DNA from: Roseovarius dicentrarchi
Lineage (GTDB): Bacteria > Pseudomonadota > Alphaproteobacteria > Rhodobacterales > Rhodobacteraceae
NCBI RefSeq assembly: GCF_003316635.1
Contig: NZ_QNQP01000022.1
Span: forward strand, 1 to 53,468
DNA length: 53,468 nucleotides
Direction: 5' to 3'
Part shown: piece after piece, positions 8,958-17,353 of the stretch
Layout of the letters: each line of letters opens with the position of its first letter
How positions within the stretch are numbered: position 1 is the first letter of the stretch
The notes under the pieces: model-generated
Told to the model about the DNA's origin: nothing
Database searches by the model: none
What the model saw: the letters and a program-made list of their open reading frames with translations, nothing else
Program-made: the position numbers and the translations under genes

Positions 8958-10371
8958 ATGTCAGGCAAAATAATGATCATCGACGCAGTGGCGACCAACC
9001 GGATCGTTCTCAAGGTGAAACTGTCGGCGGCCCATTTTCAGGTGTCGCAGGCCCCTTCGGGCCGTGATGCGCTGGACATGGTGCGTGCGGTGCGGCCCGA
9101 CCTGATCATCGTCGGGGCCGCCCTGCCGGATATGGCCTGCACCGACCTGATCGAGGCGCTGCGCACCGCGCCGGCCACGGCCCTCATCCCGGTTGTCGCG
9201 CTTTTGCCGGAAAACACAGCGAAGGCCCGCGTTGACGTGCTGAAGGCCGGCGCGGATGACGTGATCATCCAGCCCATAGACGAGCGGATCATGCTGGCCC
9301 GGCTGCGCGGCCTGCTTCGCCAGCATCACGCGCTTCAGGATATGCGCCTGAATGCCGGGTCCGACTGCGCCGCCGGCTTTGGCGAGGCGCAGGGCGGGTT
9401 TGACCGGCCCGGCCGCATCACGCTGCTGGGCGTCCATATGGCCGACGCGATGGCGCTGCGCACCCGCCTGCGCAGCGCCTGCCGCCACCAGATCACGGCA
9501 CTCCGGGCCAGTGGCCCTGTCACGCAAACGCCGGGCGCCCCCCGCTGCGGATGTGTTCGTGCTGCTGATACCGGGCCGCGCGGGGGATGCCACGACCAGC
9601 GACAAGGCGCTGGAGCTGATGGCGGAATTGCGCGCCGCGCCCGAGGCAAGGCACAGCCGCATCGTGGCGCTGGTGCCGACGGGCTGCCATCCGCTGGCGG
9701 CAAGCCTGCTGGACATGGGCGCGAACGATGTCATCGTCGGGGATGCGGATCTGGGTGAATGGGCCCTGCGCATGACCCGCCAGATCCAGCGCAAGCAGGC
9801 CATTGACCAGCTGCGCACCCGGCTGCATGACGGGCTGCGCGCCGCGATGATTGACCCGCTGACCGGCCTTTACAACCGCCGCTTTGCGATGCCGTTCCTG
9901 CGCGAGCAGGTCACGACACGCGCGCCCGAGGCGCGGGAATTTGCCGTGATGGTGGCCGATCTGGATCACTTCAAACACATCAATGACACCCACGGCCACG
10001 CCACAGGCGACCGGGTTTTGTGCCATGTCGCCGATATTCTGGGCCAAAGCGTACGCGAAGGCGATCTGGTTGCCCGTATCGGCGGGGAGGAATTTCTGAT
10101 CATCATGCCCGGCGCGGGCGGCGACGAGGCGCGCCGCACCGCCGACCTTCTGTGCCGCCAGATCGCCAATACCGCCATCATGCCCAAGGGCGAGGCGGGT
10201 CCGGTTCATGTCACGATCAGCATCGGTGTGGCGATGGGTCAGGGTGGCCAACCTTTGGACGCGGCCACCGGCACTCTGGATGCGCTGATGGATCAGGCCG
10301 ATCGCGCCCTTTACCGGGCCAAGGCGCGCGGGCGCAACAATGTCACAATCAGCGCCCGCTCCGCTGCATGA
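8958..10371 (+). pseudogene. pleD: PleD-type diguanylate cyclase, frameshifted, with degenerate receiver 1
   Basis: Architecture is receiver, second receiver-like domain, then GGDEF. The reading frame from 8958 runs to about 9543; the rest (DVFVLLIPG through the GGDEF domain) is in the +1 frame, ending at 10371. The switch falls in a six-C run at 9538-9543. Removing one C restores a 470-residue PleD, the normal length. Receiver 1 reads MIIDAVATN and LIIVGAALPD, so the second acidic-pocket Asp is Ala and the phospho-acceptor Asp is Gly. The cyclase half keeps GGEEF, and an RxxD inhibitory site (REGD) sits five residues before it. This is either a true mutation or an assembly error in a homopolymer. 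A GGAAAGGG ribosome site lies ahead of the start. Confidence 0.85.
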
Positions 10372-10517
10372 CCGCGCTTTGCATCTGCGCAAAAGACGCG
10401 GAATGCGGCGCAGGGTCTGCGCGGCAAATGCGCGCGTAAAGGTCCGGTCTGCGTGTTCCCCCTTTCTTTTTGACCGCCACTGCCCCAAATTGCCCGCAAA
10501 CACGTTTTGAGGGTTTC

Positions 10518-10910
10518 ATGACCGACCAGATCACCACCCAGGCCGCCGAGCGCGAGCTTTGGCCCGCGCTGCGCAAGGGCTTTCGCTGTAAATGCCCAAA
10601 TTGCGGCTCGGGGCCGCTGCTGAAAAGCTACCTAAAGGTGCGTGACACATGCACCGTCTGCCGCGAGGATCTGTCGCAGCACCGTGCCGATGATGGTCCC
10701 GCCTATCTGACGATCCTTATCGTCGGCCATATCATGGCGCCCATGCTGCATATCGTGTTCGTTCAGTTCCGGCCCGAACCGCTGGTTTTGTTTACCATCT
10801 TTGCCATTGGCTGCGTCGGCCTGTCGCTCTATCTTCTGCCACGGCTGAAGGGCGCGGTTGTCGGCTTTCAATGGGCGCGGCAGATGCACGGATTTGGCAC
10901 CAGCGCCTGA
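10518..10910 (+). CDS. DUF983 membrane protein with zinc ribbon
   Basis: About 130 residues. Near residues 25-30 a CxCPNCG knuckle, with CTVC further on, suggests one bound zinc. Two hydrophobic helices follow (YLTILIVGHIMAPMLHIVF and LFTIFAIGCVGLSLYLL), the standard DUF983 layout. The ATG at 10518, preceded by TGAGGG, fits the family start MTDQ better than the upstream ATG at 10470. It is followed by a Nudix gene, a pairing common in Rhodobacteraceae. Function unknown. Confidence 0.8.
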   Translation: MTDQITTQAAERELWPALRKGFRCKCPNCGSGPLLKSYLKVRDTCTVCREDLSQHRADDGPAYLTILIVGHIMAPMLHIVFVQFRPEPLVLFTIFAIGCVGLSLYLLPRLKGAVVGFQWARQMHGFGTSA

Positions 10911-10938
10911 GCGCGTCTGATCGGCAATGGGGGGCGCG

Positions 10939-11643
10939 ATGTCTGTTAAATCACCGCAGATCCGCGATGCGGCAACCGTCATTGCATTGCGCCGGGACGG
11001 CGCGGAACGCCAGGTTTTGATGGGGCAACGGGGCGCGCAGGCTGCGTTCATGCCCCGCAAATTCGTCTTTCCCGGCGGCGCTGTCGATCCCGGCGATGCC
11101 GCCGTGCCGCTGGCGGCCCCGCTGCCCGGCCTGTGCGCGGCGCGGCTGGACGAGGACAGCGCGCCGGGCCTTGCCCCGGCGCTGGCGGCGGCGGCCATTC
11201 GCGAATTGTGGGAGGAATCGGGCCTGATCATCGGGCGCCCCGGCCAGTGGGCCGGACCCGTTCCCGAGGATTGGACAGAGTTCGCCGCGCGCGGCTTTGT
11301 CCCCGATGCCAGCGCGCTGCAATTTGTGTTCCGCGCGATCACGCCGCCGGGGCATCCCCGCCGGTTTGACGCGCGGTTTTTCCTGATCGACGCGGACCGC
11401 ATCGCAGGCGATCCAACGGATTTCAGCGCCGCCAGCGAAGAGTTGTCGCACCTGCAATGGGTGCCCCTGCCCGACGCGCGCCGGTTTGACCTGCCCTTCA
11501 TAACAGAGGTCGTGCTGGCCGAAGTGGCCGCGCGCGCCGATGGCGCGCCGCCGCCCGCATCCGTCCCCTTCTTTCGCAACGACGACGAGGAAAGCCTGTT
11601 TTTGCGCCTGCGCGGCCAAGGATCGCTGGACCAGTTGAAGTAG
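10939..11643 (+). CDS. Nudix hydrolase
   Basis: A 234-residue pyrophosphohydrolase for nucleoside diphosphates linked to another moiety. The Nudix box starts at FPGGAVDPGD and, after a long insert, ends with AAIRELWEESGL, keeping the RExxEE-like metal site. The insert inside the box is larger than in classical MutT and is typical of the CoA/NUDT7-like or NUDT19-like group in this order. The start at 10939 has GGGGGGCG before it; an in-frame ATG at 10927 is possible. It lies 28 bases after DUF983 and is probably in the same operon. Confidence 0.82.
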   Translation: MSVKSPQIRDAATVIALRRDGAERQVLMGQRGAQAAFMPRKFVFPGGAVDPGDAAVPLAAPLPGLCAARLDEDSAPGLAPALAAAAIRELWEESGLIIGRPGQWAGPVPEDWTEFAARGFVPDASALQFVFRAITPPGHPRRFDARFFLIDADRIAGDPTDFSAASEELSHLQWVPLPDARRFDLPFITEVVLAEVAARADGAPPPASVPFFRNDDEESLFLRLRGQGSLDQLK

Positions 11644-11685
11644 GCCCACCATGGGCGTCGCGGCGCCCCTCAGCGCCACGATCGG

Positions 11686-11892
11686 TCAGGCATGCGTTCG
11701 CCCCCAGGCGATACGGGACCAGATCCGCTCGTACAGAACATAAAGGCTCAGGCCGATGACGGTGTTCACCAGCGCCATTAGCCCGCCAGTTCCCGCAGAT
11801 CCGGTCATGGCATAGCCGACAAGGCTCATCACCAGTAACCCGTTCAGGTTCCAGATGATCGCTTTGACAAATGTGCGGCGCGGGCGTTCCAT
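11686..11892 (-). CDS. DUF2061 small membrane protein
   Basis: 68 residues starting MERPRRTFVKAIIWN, with two hydrophobic helices (LLVMSLVGYAMTG and LMALVNTVIGLSLYVLYE) and a terminal IWSRIAWGRTHA. This is the DUF2061 pattern of small inner-membrane proteins. The start at 11892 is fixed by GGAGGA three bases upstream; longer in-frame starts have no such site. It converges with the Nudix gene and is divergent from the XRE regulator. Role unknown. Confidence 0.78.
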   Translation of the reverse strand: MERPRRTFVKAIIWNLNGLLVMSLVGYAMTGSAGTGGLMALVNTVIGLSLYVLYERIWSRIAWGRTHA

Positions 11893-11977
11893 AAATCCTC
11901 CAAATTGATGCATTACAGGGCCTTGGTAGCCTGACAGCGGCAGGATGAGCATTCCGTATGCAGTTAACATTTCCCTG

Positions 11978-12001
11978 CATTGGTGATAAAGATCACCAAT
12001 G
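11978..12001. promoter_or_regulatory. Perfect palindrome overlapping the start codon of the XRE regulator
   Basis: CATTGGTGAT at 11978-11987 is the exact reverse complement of ATCACCAATG at 11992-12001, with AAAG between. The right arm contains the first ATG (11999-12001). A dimeric regulator bound here would block initiation, so autorepression by the XRE protein is the simplest reading. As RNA the same sequence folds into a 10-bp hairpin that would hide the start codon. No strong Shine-Dalgarno is seen otherwise. Confidence 0.6.
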
Positions 12002-12862
12002 ATGGTAAAAACTGACAAACGCGCCCGCGCCACCCTGTTCCGGTCCCGCCTGCGCGAGGCGATGGGAACCAAACGCATGAGCCAAAGCGCGCTGGCCCGC
12101 GCCATCGGCGTTGACCGCTCGACCGTGTCGCAACTGCTCGGCGGTGCGGGCGCGCGTCTGCCCAATGCGCAGGTCGTCGGGGAATGTGCGCGCAGCCTTG
12201 GCATTTCTGCCGACTGGCTGTTGGGTCTGACGGACCGGCCCGAGACGGCAAGCGACATCTTGGCCAATTCGCTGTCCCTGACCGAAGCGCCGCGCGCCGC
12301 CGTCGATGCGCAGATCTTTGACTGGCACAAGGAGGCGGCGGGCTATAAAATACGCCATGTCCCGGCCGCGATGCCCGATATGCTGAAAACGCGCGCGATG
12401 CTGGAATGGGAATACGCACCGCATCTGGGCCGCAGCACCGATCAGGTGATCGGCGCGTCCGAGGATCGTCTGGACTGGATGCGCAGTGCACAATCCGATT
12501 ACGAAATCGCCATGCCGCTGTATGAACTGCACAGTTTCGTGCGGGCCGAGGGCTATTATCACGGCCTGCCGCTGGACGTGCGCCGCGCGCAGATCGCGCG
12601 GCTGGTGGACGTCACGCAGCAGCTTTATCCCCGTTTGCGGCTGTCGCTGTTTGACGCGCGCCGTGTCTATTCGGCGCCCGTCACCATCTTTGGCCCGCTT
12701 CTGGCGGTGCTGTATATCGGGCGCAATTACATGGCCTTCCGCGATACTGAACGGGTGCAGGCCCTGACCGGGCATTTCGATCACCTTGTGCGCGAGGCAT
12801 CGGTATCGGGCCGCGAGATGCCCACATATCTGCGCGATCTCGCGGGCGATATCCGCACCTGA
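11999..12862 (+). CDS. XRE-family HTH regulator with C-terminal sensor-like domain
   Basis: 287 residues. The N-terminal 75 carry a Cro/C1 helix-turn-helix (SQSALARAIGVDRSTVSQLLGG), followed by the usual SADWLLGLTDRP tail. The remaining 210 residues have no hallmark motif but are conserved-looking and globular, perhaps a ligand-binding or partner domain. A second ATG directly follows the first. The palindrome over the start suggests autoregulation. It is divergent from DUF2061 and converges with the aldo/keto reductase, either of which could be a target. Confidence 0.8.
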   Translation: MMVKTDKRARATLFRSRLREAMGTKRMSQSALARAIGVDRSTVSQLLGGAGARLPNAQVVGECARSLGISADWLLGLTDRPETASDILANSLSLTEAPRAAVDAQIFDWHKEAAGYKIRHVPAAMPDMLKTRAMLEWEYAPHLGRSTDQVIGASEDRLDWMRSAQSDYEIAMPLYELHSFVRAEGYYHGLPLDVRRAQIARLVDVTQQLYPRLRLSLFDARRVYSAPVTIFGPLLAVLYIGRNYMAFRDTERVQALTGHFDHLVREASVSGREMPTYLRDLAGDIRT

Positions 12863-12871
12863 AATCCGCGG

Positions 12872-13915
12872 TCAGTAGGGCATGGGATGCGCCCGGTGGG
12901 CGGCCGCAATTTCGTCCATGACGGCGTCGCCAAGCGTGATATCCGCCGCCCCCAGCGCCAGATCCAGCTGCGCCATGGTCGTTGCGCCAAAGATGGACGA
13001 GGTCACGAAGGGCCGCGTCAACGTCCAGGCCAGCGCCATTTGCACCGGGTCCAGATCATGGCGCGCGGCGATGTCCAAGTAGGCCTGCACGGCGGCATAG
13101 ACCTGCGGCGTCGCGCGCCCGCCCAGATCGCTGATAATCGACATGCGCGAGCCGCCGGGCACCGCGCCGCCCTGATATTTGCCCGACAAAAGGCCGGTCG
13201 CAAGCGGGGAAAACGCCAGCAGGCCAACATCCTCATGCGCGCTCAACTCGGCCATATCGGTGTCATAGAGGCGACACAGCAGCGAATATTCGTTCTGAAC
13301 ACTGGCCACACGCGGCCAGCCATGCGCCTCGGCCAGCCGCAAAAACTGCGCCGTGCCCCACGCGCTTTCATTCGACAGGCCAACATGGCGGATGGTGCCA
13401 CGTGCGACCTCGGCGGCCAGCGCCTCCAGCGTTTCGGCCATATCGTCCAGCACGGCGGCGGTATCCTGCCCCGAGGGATCATAATCCCAGTTCTGGCGAA
13501 ACATGTAGCTGCCGCGATTGGGCCAGTGCAGCTGATACAGATCGATATGATCGGTCTGCATCCGCTTCAGCGATCCCTCAACAGCCTGCCGCACGCCGTC
13601 TGCGTTGATCGGCCCGCCGCCGCGCACATAGGACATGCCCGGCCCGTTGATCTTGCTGGCGATGATGACATCATCACGCCGCCCGGTTGCGGCCAGCCAT
13701 GTGCCGATGATCTCTTCGGTGCGGCCTTGGGTTTCGGCGGTCTTGGGCGTGACGGGATACATCTCGGCCGTGTCGATAAAGTTGATGCCACGCTCCAGCG
13801 CGCGGTCGATCTGGGCGTGTCCTTCGGCCTCGGTGTTCTGGCTGCCCCAGGTCATCGAGCCAAGGCACAGCTCGGACACCATCAGGCCGGTACGGCCAAG
13901 CGGGTTCATCTTCAT
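12872..13915 (-). CDS. Aldo/keto reductase (Tas-like)
   Basis: A cytosolic NADPH-dependent reductase of the AKR superfamily, 347 residues, TIM barrel. Visible are MSELCLGSMTWG-type strand one (here SELCLGSMTWG), the catalytic Asp-Tyr region FIDTAEMYP, a Lys in IIASKING and the His in LYQLHWPNR. The AKR nucleotide-binding segment near the C terminus reads SSIFGATTMAQL. The start at 13915 has AAAGGA 9 bases upstream. The substrate is unknown; Tas-type enzymes take various aldehydes. It converges with the XRE regulator. Confidence 0.87.
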   Translation of the reverse strand: MKMNPLGRTGLMVSELCLGSMTWGSQNTEAEGHAQIDRALERGINFIDTAEMYPVTPKTAETQGRTEEIIGTWLAATGRRDDVIIASKINGPGMSYVRGGGPINADGVRQAVEGSLKRMQTDHIDLYQLHWPNRGSYMFRQNWDYDPSGQDTAAVLDDMAETLEALAAEVARGTIRHVGLSNESAWGTAQFLRLAEAHGWPRVASVQNEYSLLCRLYDTDMAELSAHEDVGLLAFSPLATGLLSGKYQGGAVPGGSRMSIISDLGGRATPQVYAAVQAYLDIAARHDLDPVQMALAWTLTRPFVTSSIFGATTMAQLDLALGAADITLGDAVMDEIAAAHRAHPMPY

Positions 13916-13989
13916 CGCGCAAAATCCTTTCATCTTTTGCGCGCAAGGTAACCTGTTCACCGGCGGCGTCACGCGCAAAATGGGATTGA

Positions 13990-14004
13990 GAACATTTAGG
14001 GAAC
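13990..14004. promoter_or_regulatory. LexA (SOS) box upstream of the imuA-like gene
   Basis: GAAC at 13990-13993 and GAAC at 14001-14004 are separated by exactly seven bases. This is the reverse strand of the alphaproteobacterial LexA site GTTC-N7-GTTC. It lies 16 bases before the ATG of the ImuA-like gene, a position where LexA would block transcription. DNA damage should therefore induce the gene. Confidence 0.75.
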
Positions 14005-14020
14005 ACGCTATCTTATTTCC

Positions 14021-14626
14021 ATGAGCGTCCTTCCGAATCTTCACCCGCAGACCACGCGCCCCGCCTTGCCCGTGCTGGGTGATCTGGCCCTGCCGCTGGC
14101 CCGCCTGCACGAGGCATGCGGCGCCGCGCGCTATACCTTTGCGATGATCGTCGCGGCAGCCACCCAAGGGCCGGTGCTGTGGATCGCGCCGCCGTGGCAG
14201 GGCGCGGCGCTGAACCCGGACGGCATCATCGCCTTTACCGGGCCAGAGCGTATCATCTGGATTGCTCCCGACCGCCCCACCGATATGCTATGGACGCTGG
14301 AGGAGGCATTGCGCAGCGGCGCCGCGCCGTTGGTCGTGGCCGACCTGCCCGGCCCGCCCGGCCTGACACCTGTGCGCCGCCTGCATCTGGCCGCAGAAAC
14401 GGGGGCCGAAACGGGCAAAATCGCCCCGCTGGGCCTGATCCTGACGCCTGGCACAGGCGGCGCGCCGGGGGTCGAGACACGCTGGCACATGGCCCCGGCC
14501 CACACACCCGGCGCGCGCGGCTGGACCCTGACGCGCGCCCGCGCCCGTACCGCGCCGCCCGCCCGCTGGCATCTGAGCGGCGCGCCCGGACGCTGGACCA
14601 TGACCAAGGCCGAAATGGCGGCCTAG
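14021..14626 (+). CDS. ImuA-like protein (SOS mutagenesis accessory)
   Basis: 201 residues resembling ImuA, the RecA-like accessory of the ImuA-ImuB-DnaE2 translesion cassette: LARLHEACG near the start, GPVLWIAPPWQ, TDMLWTLEEALRSGAAPLVVAD, and RLHLAAETG, followed by an arginine-rich C-terminal part with WHLSGAPGRW. No Walker A is evident, as in many ImuA proteins. A LexA box lies directly upstream, which supports the assignment. Unusually, imuB and dnaE2 do not follow; the next gene is convergent and overlaps the 3' end by 4 bases. It could be a stand-alone paralogue or act with a cassette elsewhere. Confidence 0.65.
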   Translation: MSVLPNLHPQTTRPALPVLGDLALPLARLHEACGAARYTFAMIVAAATQGPVLWIAPPWQGAALNPDGIIAFTGPERIIWIAPDRPTDMLWTLEEALRSGAAPLVVADLPGPPGLTPVRRLHLAAETGAETGKIAPLGLILTPGTGGAPGVETRWHMAPAHTPGARGWTLTRARARTAPPARWHLSGAPGRWTMTKAEMAA

Positions 14627-15384
14627 CCCCGCCGCAGCATCTGAAACGCCATCGAGGCAGCCCACCCGGCAGCAATGGCGATGGCCAGCGACATCAGGCC
14701 GTAGATCATCGCATTCTCGCGCGACAGCTCGAACAGCCACCGCTCCATTCCGACTTTGCGCACATCAATCACCGTATCATATTTTGACACCACATTGCCG
14801 TTGCGGGTCAGGAAAATACGGGTGACATAGGCGCCTTCGGCCAGGTTGGACGGCAAATCGACGGACGTGCGAAACAGCGTCTGCTCTGACAGCTCGACCG
14901 CGTTTTCGCGCATCTGGTAGGCGCCGCTGCGGGTGCGAATGCGGATGACCGCATCCGTGAAATCCTGCGCATTTTCAACGGTGCTGGGCGCCCCGACCGA
15001 CCGGATCGCGCGCGGGATCGAGATTTTGTGGCGCAGATCCTCGACCTGCGTCAGCACGTTCTCCCATGCTCCGCTGGTGGCCACCGCATAAAAGCTGGGC
15101 GCGCTGTCCACCTCCACCGCGTCCACGTTGACCCAGATGCCAAAGCGCCGCTCCTTGCGGCGCACATCCAGCGGCTGACTGGGCCCGGCGATGGTGACAA
15201 CCACGCCCAGCTCATCGGGCGGGATCGGGATCTCGCGCTTGATCGCGCCGAACAGCAGAATTTCCGAACCGCTAAAGGTGGTATCAATCGACACGCTGTT
15301 CTGGCTGAGGCCCAGAACCACCTCCTCGGCCCGCGCGGGCAGCACGGCCAGCAACAGCAACAGCGCGGCCAGGTGTACCCTCAT
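14623..15384 (-). CDS. TIGR02186 membrane-anchored exported protein
   Basis: 253 residues with a signal peptide (LAALLLLLAVLPARA, then EEVV), a periplasmic beta-rich domain (VLGLSQNSVSIDTTFSGSE) and a C-terminal transmembrane helix (YGLMSLAIAIAAGWAASMAF). This is the TIGR02186 pattern, a family found next to TauE-type permeases. The start at 15384 overlaps the TauE stop in an ATGA, so it is translationally coupled. It probably works with the permease, but its role is not known. Confidence 0.8.
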   Translation of the reverse strand: MRVHLAALLLLLAVLPARAEEVVLGLSQNSVSIDTTFSGSEILLFGAIKREIPIPPDELGVVVTIAGPSQPLDVRRKERRFGIWVNVDAVEVDSAPSFYAVATSGAWENVLTQVEDLRHKISIPRAIRSVGAPSTVENAQDFTDAVIRIRTRSGAYQMRENAVELSEQTLFRTSVDLPSNLAEGAYVTRIFLTRNGNVVSKYDTVIDVRKVGMERWLFELSRENAMIYGLMSLAIAIAAGWAASMAFQMLRRG

Positions 15385-16298
15385 GGCGTGCCCGCGCTGC
15401 TGATCGAATACACCTCGCGCGGCTCCAGCAGCAGGTCCAGCCCCAGCTTGAAACACACTGCCAGCACCAGAATGGCCAGCAGGATGCGCAGCTGTTCGGC
15501 CTTCATCCGGCTGCCGATCCGCGTGCCGAACTGCGCGCCGATCACGCCGCCCACCAGCAGCATCACCGCCAGCACAACATCCACGATCTGGCTGCTGACC
15601 GCATGCAGCATCGTGGTAAATGCCGCAACAAAGATGATCTGAAACAGCGATGTTCCGATCACCACCTTGGTCGGCATTCCCAGCAGATAGATCATCGCCG
15701 GCACCATGATGAACCCGCCGCCAACCCCCATGATCGCCGCCAGAACACCCACCGCCACCCCGACCAGAAGGGGCGGGATGACGCTGATATAAAGGCCCGA
15801 GGCGCGAAACCGCATCTTGAGCGGCAGCTTTTGAATCCAGGTGTGTTTCTTGCGCTTTGTCGCAGGCTTGCCGCCGCGCGCCCGGCGAATGGCGCGCAGG
15901 CTTTCGACAAACATCAGCCCGCCGATGATGCCCAGAAACACCACGTAAAACAGCGTGACCAGCAGATCGACCTGACCCAGCGCCTTGAGATAATTGAACA
16001 GCATGACGCCCAGCCCGGCGCCGAAAAGCCCCCCGATCAGCAGGACGGTTCCCATCCTCAGATCGACGGCGCGCCGCTTGAAATGTGCCAGAACGGCCGA
16101 AAACGACGACGCAACGATCTGGTTCGCGCCCGTTGCAACGGCCACGGCAGGGGGAATACCGATGAAAAACAGCAGCGGCGTCATCAAGAAACCGCCGCCC
16201 ACACCAAACATGCCCGACAGCACGCCCACCAGCCCGCCAAGGCCCAGCAGCAAAAATGCGTTAACCGATACTTCGGCAATGGGGAGGTAAATCTGCAT
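15381..16298 (-). CDS. TauE/SafE-family sulfite or sulfonate exporter
   Basis: About 305 residues with eight or nine transmembrane helices in two repeats. Each begins with the glycine-rich GxGGGF motif: VLSGMFGVGGGFLMTPLL near residue 30 and IMGVGGGFIMVPAM in the second half. This is the DUF81/TauE fold, implicated in moving sulfite, sulfoacetate and related anions. A cytoplasmic loop rich in Lys/Arg (RARGGKPATKRKKH) divides the halves. It is the first gene of a two-gene operon with TIGR02186. An ATG at 16298 is used; GTG at 16301 is also in frame. Confidence 0.85.
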   Translation of the reverse strand: MQIYLPIAEVSVNAFLLLGLGGLVGVLSGMFGVGGGFLMTPLLFFIGIPPAVAVATGANQIVASSFSAVLAHFKRRAVDLRMGTVLLIGGLFGAGLGVMLFNYLKALGQVDLLVTLFYVVFLGIIGGLMFVESLRAIRRARGGKPATKRKKHTWIQKLPLKMRFRASGLYISVIPPLLVGVAVGVLAAIMGVGGGFIMVPAMIYLLGMPTKVVIGTSLFQIIFVAAFTTMLHAVSSQIVDVVLAVMLLVGGVIGAQFGTRIGSRMKAEQLRILLAILVLAVCFKLGLDLLLEPREVYSISSAGTP

Positions 16299-16353
16299 CA
16301 CCTTTGGTAGCCCCCAATCCGGCGGCTTGGCAAGCGTCCAGCGCCGCTACCCG

Positions 16354-16779
16354 TCAGGCGCGCAACATTTTCTCCATCAAAAGCGCGTCTACGGGCGGGC
16401 CATCTGCGCGCGCGTAATACCCGGCGCGCCGCCCCGTCTGAACATATCCGGCGCGCAGATACAGCGCATGAGCGGCGCCATTATCGGCGGCAACCTCCAG
16501 AAACTGCCGTTCCGCGCCGCGCAGGGCAACGCCGGCCTCAACCTGCGCCAGCAGCGCCGCTGCAATGCCCTGCCTGCGATGCGCAGGGTCGGTCGCCAGC
16601 GTCAGCAACTCGGCCTCACCGGCGATCACGCGCGACAGGGCAAACCCATTCGGCGCGGCGCTAACGCATGTAAAGGGCGACGCGAGCAGGTCCGCAAACT
16701 CCGCTACGCTCCAGCCGCGGCCCTGCCCGTCAAAGGCGCGGCTGTGCAGGCGGGCCAGATCCTCAGCCGCGGGACTCAA
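16354..16779 (-). CDS. rimI: Ribosomal-protein-alanine N-acetyltransferase RimI-like
   Basis: A GNAT acetyltransferase of 141 residues. The acetyl-CoA loop is visible as RRQGIAAALL at about residues 66-75, followed by FLEVAADNGAAHALYLRAGY, the standard RimI signature. It starts with TTG at 16779, inside the end of tsaB (17-bp overlap). The rimI-tsaB pairing is widespread. The family acetylates the N-terminal alanine of ribosomal protein S18, though in many bacteria the specificity is broader. Confidence 0.85.
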   Translation of the reverse strand: MSPAAEDLARLHSRAFDGQGRGWSVAEFADLLASPFTCVSAAPNGFALSRVIAGEAELLTLATDPAHRRQGIAAALLAQVEAGVALRGAERQFLEVAADNGAAHALYLRAGYVQTGRRAGYYARADGPPVDALLMEKMLRA

Positions 16780-17353
16780 GCATCACCGGCGGCGCATCAC
16801 GCGCGGGCGCCGCATCCGCCGCGCGCAGATATAGCGGCGCAGGCGCCGCGCCGGGCGTTGCAGCGGCCGCCAGACAGGCAATCCGGCGGGCCATTTCGCC
16901 GGCCTGCGGCGGATAGCGCAGCGGCAAATCCATCGCTTCGGCCTCGGCCACCGGTATCAACGCCCGGCTGCCGTTCGGCGCTTGAATATAAACGTGATCG
17001 CGCGGCGCCGGGATGGCAGCGATATGCGGCGCCGTATCATCCATCGAAATCACCTCAAACCCGGTGACCCCAATCGCCGGGATCTCCAGCGCCAGCGCCA
17101 GCCCGCGCGCAGCAGACACAGCGATACGGATACCGGTAAAGTTGCCCGGCCCCACGCCGACACCAATACGCACCAGATCGCCCCAGCCAATCCCCGCCTC
17201 GGCCAGCGCTTCCTCCACCAGCGGCATCAGACGCTCCGCCTGCCCGCGCGTCATCTCCTCGGCTCGCACCGCGACAACCTGCGAGCCACACAGCAAAGCG
17301 GCCGCGCAATGCGCGGCCGACGTGTCAAAGCCCAGAATATACGCGTCAGACAC
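16763..17353 (-). CDS. tsaB: tRNA threonylcarbamoyladenosine biosynthesis protein TsaB
   Basis: 196 residues of the ASKHA fold. The start ILGFDTSAAHCAAAL and the following VGVGPGNFTGIRI segment are diagnostic of TsaB. It forms a complex with TsaD and TsaE that attaches threonylcarbamoyl to A37 of ANN-decoding tRNAs. Translation starts at GTG 17353, which overlaps the nfu stop. It is arranged nfu-tsaB-rimI on the minus strand. Confidence 0.9.
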   Translation of the reverse strand: MSDAYILGFDTSAAHCAAALLCGSQVVAVRAEEMTRGQAERLMPLVEEALAEAGIGWGDLVRIGVGVGPGNFTGIRIAVSAARGLALALEIPAIGVTGFEVISMDDTAPHIAAIPAPRDHVYIQAPNGSRALIPVAEAEAMDLPLRYPPQAGEMARRIACLAAAATPGAAPAPLYLRAADAAPARDAPPVMLESRG

